Assembly: GCA_022340755.1 (NCBI GenBank)
Contig: JAJDNI010000191.1
Location: 1-35,010 of the forward strand
Length of the DNA: 35,010 bases
Reading direction: 5' to 3'
DNA from: Gemmatimonadota bacterium
GTDB taxonomy: Bacteria > Gemmatimonadota > Gemmatimonadetes > Longimicrobiales > Gaopeijiaceae
The position numbers and the translations under genes are program-made. The first letter of the stretch is position 1; every line of letters starts with the position of its first letter. The notes under the pieces are model-generated. The model did no database searches, had not been told where the DNA came from, and saw only the letters and a list, made by a program, of their open reading frames with translations. This document shows, piece after piece, positions 14,630-21,630 of this stretch.

Positions 14630-15046
14630 TCAGCCCCCGCTGGACATGCCGCCCAGGGTGTCGGGGCGTGGCTTCTTGGAGAAATGGACCGGCACCTTCG
14701 CCCAGACCTCGATCCGCTTTCCGTTCCGGCGCGCCGGCCTGAAGCGCAGCTCCCGGGCGCCCGCCACCGCGGCGGAGTCGAACGCGGGCTCCCCCGCCGA
14801 CTCGACGACCTCGATGCTGTCCACATCGCCGGTGTCGGTCACGCGGACGCGAAGCAGCGTCTCCCCTTCTCTGTCCTGGTCCCAGAGCTGAAGAGGATAC
14901 TCGATGGGAATCTCCCCGTAGAGCGGAGTCGGCTGCTGAATCTCACCCTCTCCGCCGCATCCCATCGCCAGAGCCAGAGCCGCCACGGCCCCACCACGGA
15001 TGGAGAGAACACGGTTCACGATGTGGCCGCCAGCCGGACGGGACAT
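14630..15046 (-). CDS. TonB C-terminal domain lipoprotein
   Basis: A 138-residue protein whose second half (about 65-124) is a clear TonB C-terminal domain (LLRVRVTDTGDVDSIEVVES, then a FDSAAVAGARELRFRPARR-type segment and a VPVHFSK strand). Instead of the usual cytoplasmic membrane anchor and Pro-rich spacer, it begins with a signal ending in a lipobox-like ALAMGC (C30), so it should be a lipid-anchored periplasmic protein. Without a membrane helix it is unlikely to be energised by ExbB/ExbD directly. It might bind TonB boxes or peptidoglycan, or act as a structural adaptor. Its ATG at 15046 shares one base with the mutS stop codon (TGATG), so it is translationally coupled to mutS; a TTG one codon upstream is an alternative. 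Confidence 0.8.
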   Translation of the reverse strand: MSRPAGGHIVNRVLSIRGGAVAALALAMGCGGEGEIQQPTPLYGEIPIEYPLQLWDQDREGETLLRVRVTDTGDVDSIEVVESAGEPAFDSAAVAGARELRFRPARRNGKRIEVWAKVPVHFSKKPRPDTLGGMSSGG

Positions 15047-17661
15047 CAACGCTCGTCGCCCTTCACCGACCTCCTGAGCTCGTACAGCAGGTCGAGAGCC
15101 TCCCGGGGCGTGAGGCCGTCCGGCTCGAGGGCGCGCAGCCGGTCGACCACCGGGTGCTCCAGTTGGAACATGGACAGCTGGTCCGGAGGCGGCTCCGAGC
15201 GAGGCCGATGCGCGCCGCGCCGGCCGAGACCCTCACCTCCGTGGGTATGTGTTCCCTCCAACTCCGCCAGAAGTTCCCGGGCCCGTTCGATGACGTCGTC
15301 GGGAAGGCCGGCGAGACGCGCCACCTGGATGCCGTAGGAACGGTCGGCCCCTCCGTCCACGAGGCGACGAAGGAAGACGACCTCCTCGCCGACCTCCCGC
15401 ACCGAGACGTTCATGTTCTTCACGCCGGGCAGCAGGTCGCCGAGCTGGGTGAGCTCATGGTAGTGTGTGGCGAATATAGTGCGTGACCTCAGTTGCTCGT
15501 GGATATACTCCGTCACCGACCAGGCGATGGAGACTCCGTCATACGTCGAGGTGCCTCGACCGATCTCGTCCAGGAGAACCAGTGAATGGTCGGTGGCGCC
15601 ATGGACGATGGCCGCCGTCTCGCTCATCTCCACCATGAACGTGGACTGACCCCGCGCGAGGTTGTCCGACGCCCCGACCCGCGTGAAGATCCGGTCGGTC
15701 ACCGGCAGGCGTGCGGCGTCGGCAGGGACGAAGGAGCCCACCTGAGCCAGGAGCTGGATGAGTCCCACCTGACGCAGGACCGTGCTCTTACCCGCCATGT
15801 TGGGTCCGGTGAGGATGACCATCCACCCGTCCTCGTCCAGGACGAGATCGTTTGGAATGAACTCCTCGCGAGGCATCATGGTCTCCACAACGGGGTGTCG
15901 CCCCGCGGCGATGCTCAACTCGAAACCCGTATGCACCTCCGGGCGCACGTAGCCGAGGCGTACCGCCACCCGCGCCAGGGTCGCGAGGACGTCGAGGGTG
16001 GCGATGCGCCCACTGGTCCGCTGCAGCCGCCCGACCTGATCCGCAACCTGGCCGCGGACGGTGCCGAACAGCTCGGCTTCGAGTTGTGCGATGCGATCCT
16101 CCGCGCCGAAGACCTTCTCCTCCCATTCCTTCAACTCGGGAGTGAAGTATCTCTCACCGTTGGCCAGCGTCTGCTTGCGGACATAGTCCTCGGGTACGCG
16201 ATCCAGGTTCGCCTTCGTCACCTCGAGGTAGTATCCGAACACCTTGTTGAAGCCGACCTTGAGGGAACCGATGCCCGTGCGCTCCCGTTCGCGGGCCTGC
16301 AGCCGGGCGATGAAGTCCACGGCTCCGTCCCGTACGCCCCGGAGCTCGTCCAGCTCGGCCGACCATCCCTCGCGCAGGACCCCGCCCTCCTGAAGCGTGG
16401 GCGGCGGATCGTCCGCCATAGCCTCCTGTAGAAAGGCGCACAGATCCTCGATACAGTCGAGGCCGGCCCCGACCGCCCTGAGCAGGTCGGAGGTCGCGCC
16501 GGAGGCCGCGTCGCGGACGGCGGGCAGCCGCTCGAGCGACCGGCGCAGGCCGAGGAGGTCTCGGGGGGTGACACGGCCGGTTCCCACCTTGCCGGCGAGC
16601 CGCTCCAGGTCGCTCACGCCCTTCAGGGCCACGTGCAGGGCCGACGACATCTCCCCGCAGTCGACGAGCTCCGCCACCGCCTCCTGGCGTCCCCAGATCT
16701 CCGCCGGGATCACCAGCGGCTCCAGCACCCATCGACGGAGGAGGCGGGCTCCCATGGCCGTGACCGTCTCGTCCAGGACCGACAGCAGCGTCCCCCCCTC
16801 CTCACCGGGGCGCAGCGGCTCCACGAGCTCCAGGTTCCGGCGGGTCATCTCGTCCAGCAGCATGACGTGACCCGGGCGTCGGATGCGCACGGGCTGAAGA
16901 TGCGTCACCCCGGCCGGACGGATCTCCTTGAGATACTGCACGAGAGCACCCGTGGCGCGGATCAGCGCGGAGTCACCCGTCTGGAAGCCGAAGCCTCCCA
17001 GCGACTGGACGCGGTAGAGGGAGAGGAGCTCGCGGGAGCCCACGTCTTCTTCGAACATCCAGTCGTCACGGTAGGTGCGGGCAGGCACCTCGATGGCGGC
17101 CACTGGTCCCGAGGCGTCCTCCAGGCTCCGAGGCAGAAGCAGCTCCGAGGGCTCCAGTCGGCCCAGCTCAGCCGTGAGATCCGAAGCCGGGACCCGACGG
17201 GTGCTCATCTCGCCGGTGGACACGTCCAGCGCTGCCAGGCCGAAGGCGTCCGGGCCGTCGGCCGCCAGGGCCGCGAGGAAGTTGTTGCGCTTCTCCGCCA
17301 ACAAGCCGTCCGCCACCACCGTGCCCGGAGTGATGGTCTCCGTCACCTCGCGCTTCACGATCCCCTTGGCCAGGGCGGGGTCTTCCACCTGGTCGCACAC
17401 GGCCACCCGGCGCCCCAGGCGCACGAGACGCGCCAGGTATTCGTCCAGGGCCTTGGCGGGCACACCGGCCAGGGGCACGCGGGCCGCCGCGCCGTTGTTC
17501 CGCGACGTGAGGGTGAGCCCCAGGAGGCGAGCCCCCTCCTCCGCGTCCGAGTGGAAGAGCTCGTAGAAGTCTCCCACGCGGAAGAAGAGCAGCGCGTCAC
17601 GGTGGCGCGACTTGGCGTCCCGCCACTGCTGCATGAGAGGGGTGTCGTCGGAGGCGGCCAT
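15046..17661 (-). CDS. mutS: DNA mismatch repair protein MutS
   Basis: An 871-residue MutS that recognises mismatched DNA and recruits MutL. The mismatch-reading Phe-x-Glu is present as F32-Y33-E34 in GDFYELF. Walker A GPNMAGKST starts at residue 619, and Walker B ends LVLLDEIGRG with D698 and E699. The HYHEL motif of the ATPase follows at about 733. Near the C-terminus QLSMF (about 828-832) resembles a sliding-clamp binding motif. The start at 17661 is chosen because DTPLMQQW lies just after it as in other MutS proteins; the frame is open for 91 more codons but that part is not MutS-like. No good ribosome site is visible, and about 250 bases separate it from the divergent gene at 17913. It is coupled to the TonB-domain lipoprotein gene by a one-base overlap. 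Confidence 0.97.
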   Translation of the reverse strand: MAASDDTPLMQQWRDAKSRHRDALLFFRVGDFYELFHSDAEEGARLLGLTLTSRNNGAAARVPLAGVPAKALDEYLARLVRLGRRVAVCDQVEDPALAKGIVKREVTETITPGTVVADGLLAEKRNNFLAALAADGPDAFGLAALDVSTGEMSTRRVPASDLTAELGRLEPSELLLPRSLEDASGPVAAIEVPARTYRDDWMFEEDVGSRELLSLYRVQSLGGFGFQTGDSALIRATGALVQYLKEIRPAGVTHLQPVRIRRPGHVMLLDEMTRRNLELVEPLRPGEEGGTLLSVLDETVTAMGARLLRRWVLEPLVIPAEIWGRQEAVAELVDCGEMSSALHVALKGVSDLERLAGKVGTGRVTPRDLLGLRRSLERLPAVRDAASGATSDLLRAVGAGLDCIEDLCAFLQEAMADDPPPTLQEGGVLREGWSAELDELRGVRDGAVDFIARLQARERERTGIGSLKVGFNKVFGYYLEVTKANLDRVPEDYVRKQTLANGERYFTPELKEWEEKVFGAEDRIAQLEAELFGTVRGQVADQVGRLQRTSGRIATLDVLATLARVAVRLGYVRPEVHTGFELSIAAGRHPVVETMMPREEFIPNDLVLDEDGWMVILTGPNMAGKSTVLRQVGLIQLLAQVGSFVPADAARLPVTDRIFTRVGASDNLARGQSTFMVEMSETAAIVHGATDHSLVLLDEIGRGTSTYDGVSIAWSVTEYIHEQLRSRTIFATHYHELTQLGDLLPGVKNMNVSVREVGEEVVFLRRLVDGGADRSYGIQVARLAGLPDDVIERARELLAELEGTHTHGGEGLGRRGAHRPRSEPPPDQLSMFQLEHPVVDRLRALEPDGLTPREALDLLYELRRSVKGDER

Positions 17662-17912
17662 CGCGTCAGGCAAGAGGAATCGGCGGCTCACGCCGCCGCG
17701 ATTGCGAGGGGTTGCCAGGGGCTCGCGGAAGGATACCCGGCGGGGCCGGGTTGGATCAACCGGAGAGGTCGCATCCGGGAAGGGAGCTTCGACGGCCCTT
17801 CCGTCAACTGTTACAGAAATAGTTACGCAACAATGCTCCTTTCGTCGCGTTTTGGTGACAAAATAGAAGTGAATGGTTACCGCACGGGAGTTGCGGAACA
17901 CGGAGGCTGCCC
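17662..17912. promoter_or_regulatory. Divergent intergenic region between mutS and a secreted-protein gene
   Basis: An AT-richer core (about 17805-17880) contains direct GTTAC repeats and GGTGACAAAATAG. It must hold promoters for mutS (leftward) and the gene at 17913 (rightward), but no convincing -35/-10 pair can be fixed. Confidence 0.4.
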
Positions 17913-18743
17913 ATGCCCGCCAGCCCGTCCTCATCGCGCCACGTCGTCGGAACGCTGACGCTCGCCCTGCTGATCGGGGTCGTCGCTCTCAGTGGCGGCC
18001 GGCTCGCAGCCCAGATTCCCGGAGTGCCGGAGATCCCGCCCAGGGTGCGGGTCACTGACGGCCGGCTGGCCTCCGCCCTCCGTCAGCTCGTGGCGGCCTC
18101 CCCCAGCGCGGCCAGGGTGATGGAGGCCCTTCGGGCCAGCGGCCTGGAGGTCGCGGTGGGAACACCCGCCGAGCTCGCCGCTCTTCCCGACTCGGACGGA
18201 GGACCGGCACCGTCGGAGCGAAGCGCCCTTCTATCGGACCCCTCGACTGCGCCTACCCCTGACGAGCCGCCCATCGCATGGGTGGTCTTCCGGGTGAGCG
18301 CCCCGCCGGCGGACGCCCCCGCCGGAGACATCGGCACCGTGGACCGCGCCTGGATCTCGGTAGAAGCCGACAGTGTCGAGAGTTGGATCAGGAGCACAAC
18401 GGATGTGGACGCGGACCGCCTCATCCAGCACGACTACCTCGCCATCCTGGCCCACGAGCTCGTGGCCCACGTGGGGAGCATCGCGCGCACTCGTCGGTTG
18501 GCCGACTTCTGTGACGATCCGCCCCCCAGTGAAAGCATGGACCCGCGCGCCCAGTCCTGCTCCCTTCGCGTAGAGAATCAGGTGCGCAAGGAGCTCAACC
18601 GCAGCCTGGGCCTCAAGGGGAGCGACAAGTTTCCGATGCGGAAGAACTACTCCCTCGAGGTCATGAACTTCGCGAGGGCGCACGCCATGCAATGGGGACG
18701 GTCACCGCGCCCGCGAAGCCCCGGAGGCTACCCGCAGTCCTGA
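17913..18743 (+). CDS. Secreted protein with HELVAH metallopeptidase-like motif
   Basis: A 276-residue protein of unrecognised family with a signal peptide (hydrophobic 11-30, cleavage after LAAQ at about 34), preceded by a GGAGG ribosome site six bases before the ATG. A low-complexity Pro/Ala-rich middle part (about 85-140) leads to LAHELVAHV (179-187) and, 35 residues later, ENQVRKELN (222-230). HExxH followed by an E-N-x-x-R-x-E segment is the pattern of certain zinc metallopeptidase-like proteins (M91 and relatives, from memory), but here the second His is displaced by one (HExxxH). Two cysteines (C200, C216) flank the intervening loop and could form a disulphide. I infer a periplasmic or extracellular hydrolase-like fold, activity uncertain. 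It converges with the lipoprotein gene at 18776. Confidence 0.6.
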   Translation: MPASPSSSRHVVGTLTLALLIGVVALSGGRLAAQIPGVPEIPPRVRVTDGRLASALRQLVAASPSAARVMEALRASGLEVAVGTPAELAALPDSDGGPAPSERSALLSDPSTAPTPDEPPIAWVVFRVSAPPADAPAGDIGTVDRAWISVEADSVESWIRSTTDVDADRLIQHDYLAILAHELVAHVGSIARTRRLADFCDDPPPSESMDPRAQSCSLRVENQVRKELNRSLGLKGSDKFPMRKNYSLEVMNFARAHAMQWGRSPRPRSPGGYPQS

Positions 18744-18775
18744 GCTGGAGCGCCCTTCTGCGACCCTGATGGCCA

Positions 18776-19384
18776 CTAGAAGTCGTTGTCGTAGCTCAGC
18801 ACCTCGAAGCGACCCCCGCGCTCCAGGATCGCGCCGAACAGACGGATCGTGACCGGATCGCCACCGTCGCGGGACAGCGTCACGCGGCAGCCCGTCCAGA
18901 TCTTGTTGTCGCCCTCCAGCGTGGGCTCCGGGTCACACGTGTAGTCACGGACGTCGATATCGTGCCCCCCGAGCTCCCGGAGAGCCCGGAGGACGCCCCT
19001 GCGGTTCGTCTCCTGGAGCTGGAACCACGCCAGACCCGGTGGCAGCTCGTAGGGCGGCTTGTACTGGACGTTGGTGGGATAGTAGAGCCAGGCCCACTCG
19101 GCCCGGTTCACCGCGAGATTCTCGAACGCAGTCGTGTCGTTGTCCTGGAGCGCCTGCATCACCTGCCTCACCAGCGCGTCACGGCTGTCGGTATCGTTCC
19201 GAAGCCCGGAGGGCTCGGCGAGGCCGGCGCGGAAACGATCCATGGCCATGCCCATGGGGATGACGCTGTCCACCACGTGCTTCACCGTGTCGGTCTGGGG
19301 CGTGGCCTCGCTCCTGGAGGCAGCGCTGTCGCAGGCCGCCAGGAAGACCATGAGTGGTAGGGCGACGCGAATGGACTTGGTCAT
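18776..19384 (-). CDS. Putative lipoprotein of unknown function
   Basis: A 202-residue protein with a lipoprotein signal (MTKSIRVALPLMVFLAAC, lipobox Cys at 18), so a periplasmic or outer-membrane lipoprotein. No family is recognised. The mature part is mixed alpha/beta with two cysteines in the C-terminal half that could pair, and it ends in an Asp/Asn-rich strand. The start at 19384 is set by the signal peptide; the frame is open far upstream, but that part is the antisense-frame shadow of the neighbouring gene. It follows the beta-helix lipoprotein gene with a 224-base gap containing strong inverted repeats, so it probably has its own promoter. Confidence 0.7.
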   Translation of the reverse strand: MTKSIRVALPLMVFLAACDSAASRSEATPQTDTVKHVVDSVIPMGMAMDRFRAGLAEPSGLRNDTDSRDALVRQVMQALQDNDTTAFENLAVNRAEWAWLYYPTNVQYKPPYELPPGLAWFQLQETNRRGVLRALRELGGHDIDVRDYTCDPEPTLEGDNKIWTGCRVTLSRDGGDPVTIRLFGAILERGGRFEVLSYDNDF

Positions 19385-19509
19385 GCTGATGTGTGTGCTC
19401 TGTGGAGTTGGGAATTTGAACCGGTATCCGCTACGGCTGCGTCGGTCCTGTGACGGCGGACGGCCGGGGCCTGATGGTACCGGCCCCGACCGCCCGTTCC
19501 ACAGCGGGA

Positions 19510-19570
19510 GATTTCCGAACCCGTTGAGGAGACAACTCCGAGGAGTCGACTGCGCCTGAGTTCGGAAATC
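19510..19570. repeat. Long-range inverted repeat upstream of the lipoprotein gene
   Basis: GATTTCCGAAC (19510-19520) and its exact complement GTTCGGAAATC (19560-19570) bracket a 39-base loop that itself holds small stems (GTTG/CAAC and ACTCC/GGAGT). It lies between the terminator of the beta-helix lipoprotein gene and the lipoprotein start at 19384, where a promoter or leader RNA structure is expected. Confidence 0.5.
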
Positions 19571-19578
19571 CCCCGCCC

Positions 19579-19610
19579 AGCTTCGCGACGCGGCGGCGTG
19601 TCGCGAAGCT
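19579..19610 (-). terminator. Hairpin at the stop codon of the beta-helix lipoprotein gene
   Basis: Perfect 11-base arms AGCTTCGCGAC and GTCGCGAAGCT (19579-19589 and 19600-19610) with a ten-base loop. The stem begins inside the TAG stop (19609-19611). No proper T-run follows, but position and strength suggest a terminator or 3' end structure. Confidence 0.55.
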
Positions 19611-21327
19611 AGTTGTTGGCGAAGTACGTCCAGCCCATCCACCACCCCGTCGAGGCCGACGGGTCGGCCGCGCCGATGTACGCGGTGGCCGGCATGGCGG
19701 CGCCGAAGAAGTCCTGCACGCGGGCCCCGAACTTGCCGGTAAAGCTCGCGAGACCGCCGGTCGCCGCCGGCGACCCGCTCTTCAGCTCGATGCCGAGCGT
19801 GGCGTCGGTGGGCACCGTCGTCCCCAGGGGGAGCGTCCCGGCGAACAGGTCCGCCAGCGTGGACTCGGTGACGTTCCACACGGTCGCGCTGTCGGCGACG
19901 ATGGAGCCCAGGTTCTTTCCGACGGGCTCGAAGTTCGAGCCATTCTCGGCCAGGACTACGTTGTGGATGAAGCCCGAGTCCTGGGCCATGATGTCGAGGC
20001 CCTCCTGGTCGCGGAGGCTGATGCCCACGCCCGGCCAGCGGCCGATGATGCCGTTCACCATGTTGACGGTGGAGCCGCGGCGGATGACCGCGCCGTTGCC
20101 GTCGGTGGTGGCGAAGACGCCGTCCCCGGGCCCGATGACGGTGAAGTTGGCCAACACGGGCATGGAGTACGGGGTGTTCGTGTACTGGCATCCGGCCTTG
20201 TCGATCTCGCAGCCGTCACCCTCGAAGCCGCGCGGGTCCGAGGACACCGTGCCGGTTCCGGGACGGGGCTGGAGGACCTGGGTCTGGATGGCGATGAAGT
20301 ACTGGAGGCGGGCCTGGACGCCGTCGCCCCAGTCGAAGTGGTCGTCACCGGTGTTCCAGGAGACCACGTGGCGGTAGTCGCACTCGCCGCCAAAGTTCTC
20401 GATACCGTCGTCGAGGCCGGCCATCACCTCGATGTAGTCCATTTGGGTACCCCGGCCGACGGCGTAGTTCGAGATGGAGTTGAGCTCCTGGCCGCCGCCG
20501 TTGGAGACGTCGTAGCCCGCGAACTCGACCCGGACGTACTTGAGCGAGCCTGAGTTGTCGTAGTAGTCCGTCCCGCCGGAGTAGTCCTCGGCCGCGCCGA
20601 CGGGCCCCTCCGTGAAGATGGGGCTCACATGCCTGTTGATGAGGGCGTTGCCGATGATGATGAGGCCGCCCCAGTCACCCGGCTTGCGATTCCCCGGCGA
20701 GCGCTCGGAGGTGAAGACGATGGGCTGATCGGCCGTGCCCTCGGCCATGATCTTCGAGCCACGGAGGATCCATAGCGAGCTTCCCGCGACCATCGTGTCA
20801 CCCACGATCTTCGTGCCCGGCTGAATGGTCAGCGTGGAACCGTTGCTCACCTTCACGTAACCCTGGAGGACGTACAGGGTGTCCGAGTAGAACGTGCGGT
20901 CCAGCGGAAGGCCCGTGACGTACGCGATCTTCGGTCCCGGGGTGGACGCATCCTCGGTCGTGCCGGACGCCGCGCTGCTGTTCGCGCTTGCCCCGTCGCT
21001 GTTCTTCGCCCGAACCACGTAGTTGTACGTCGTCGAGGGACTGAGACCGGTGTCGGTATAGGCCGTCGTCGTGAGGCCAGAAGCGACGTTGGCGTACGAG
21101 CCGCTGCCCTCCGCCCGATCCACGTCATAACCGGTTGCGCCGGACACCTGGTTCCAGGTCACCAGCATCGTGGTCGCGCTCTGGGGTGCTGCGGTCACGC
21201 CGGACGGCGCCGAAGGGGGAGTCGGCGTCGGCGTAGTGGAACTGTCCGAGCTACTGCAGGCGGTGAGGAGGCCCCCGAGAAGGGCGGCGCTGCTCAGCGC
21301 GAGGAGCCTACTCGCGTTCAGTCTCAT
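19609..21327 (-). CDS. FN3 and beta-helix lipoprotein, partner of the TonB-dependent receptor
   Basis: A 572-residue lipoprotein: signal ending in LLTAC (lipid-bearing Cys 24), a Ser/Thr/Pro linker, a fibronectin type III domain (about 38-125), then a long region rich in short beta-strands and Gly/Asn turns. It contains segments typical of right-handed parallel beta-helix proteins (GSKIMAEGTADQPIVFTS, GDWGGLIIIGNA). Cysteines are few. It should sit on the outer membrane and may bind a ligand passed to the receptor encoded just upstream on the same strand. The pairing of such lipoproteins with carboxypeptidase-regulatory-domain TonB receptors is known in several phyla, but the substrate is not known. 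A hairpin at 21534-21564 separates the two genes, and both have a CACGTG-centred motif upstream. Confidence 0.8.
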   Translation of the reverse strand: MRLNASRLLALSSAALLGGLLTACSSSDSSTTPTPTPPSAPSGVTAAPQSATTMLVTWNQVSGATGYDVDRAEGSGSYANVASGLTTTAYTDTGLSPSTTYNYVVRAKNSDGASANSSAASGTTEDASTPGPKIAYVTGLPLDRTFYSDTLYVLQGYVKVSNGSTLTIQPGTKIVGDTMVAGSSLWILRGSKIMAEGTADQPIVFTSERSPGNRKPGDWGGLIIIGNALINRHVSPIFTEGPVGAAEDYSGGTDYYDNSGSLKYVRVEFAGYDVSNGGGQELNSISNYAVGRGTQMDYIEVMAGLDDGIENFGGECDYRHVVSWNTGDDHFDWGDGVQARLQYFIAIQTQVLQPRPGTGTVSSDPRGFEGDGCEIDKAGCQYTNTPYSMPVLANFTVIGPGDGVFATTDGNGAVIRRGSTVNMVNGIIGRWPGVGISLRDQEGLDIMAQDSGFIHNVVLAENGSNFEPVGKNLGSIVADSATVWNVTESTLADLFAGTLPLGTTVPTDATLGIELKSGSPAATGGLASFTGKFGARVQDFFGAAMPATAYIGAADPSASTGWWMGWTYFANN

Positions 21328-21400
21328 CGGTCGTGCTCTCCGTGGTTCGGGAGGGGATCTGATCTGTCACAGCCACCCGAGTATGGGCCGGAGATGTACT

Positions 21401-21412
21401 CGACACGTGTCG
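21401..21412. promoter_or_regulatory. CGACACGTGTCG palindrome, candidate operator
   Basis: A perfect 12-base palindrome 74 bases upstream of the beta-helix lipoprotein start. Ten of twelve positions match CGTCACGTGTAG at 24565-24576, upstream of the TonB-dependent receptor gene. Confidence 0.4.
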
Positions 21413-21533
21413 TAGCCGTAACAAACGAGTCACGTCGATCTGGGTCATCGCACCGGTGACGAGAAACGGTGAGACGGTGAACGGAGGTGCCGGTCGGGGG
21501 CGGTCGGCAAAACGGACAGGGACGCAAAGACGC

Positions 21534-21564
21534 GGCCCCGCAGGCCTGGTAGGCCTGCGGGGCC
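21534..21564 (-). terminator. Strong hairpin after the TonB-dependent receptor gene
   Basis: Perfect 14-base arms (21534-21547 and 21551-21564) around a three-base loop, 66 bases past the receptor stop. On the minus strand it is followed by GCGTCTTTGCG, only weakly T-rich. It may terminate or attenuate transcription between receptor and lipoprotein, setting their ratio. Confidence 0.6.
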
Positions 21565-21630
21565 GGGCGTTGTGAAACGTTGGCCGTGTGATATCCCGTG
21601 GGGGTACCCCGGCCTAGTGGAGTGTCCCCA

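Larger units (their letters stand above)
21328..21630. promoter_or_regulatory. Intergenic region between TonB-dependent receptor and beta-helix lipoprotein genes
   Basis: These 303 bases contain the terminator-like hairpin 21534-21564, a run of CGGTGA repeats near 21453-21482, a GTCACG element near 21430, and the CGACACGTGTCG palindrome 74 bases before the lipoprotein start. No gene is supported. It appears to end one transcript and start another. Confidence 0.5.

Noticed and set aside
17662-17934. 91-codon N-terminal extension of MutS
   Set aside because: It crosses the divergent promoter region and overlaps the gene at 17913; MutS homology begins at 17661.
19385-20191. Upstream extension of the lipoprotein gene at 18776
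   Set aside because: The first 269 codons are an out-of-frame reading of the beta-helix lipoprotein gene; a lipobox signal begins at 19384.
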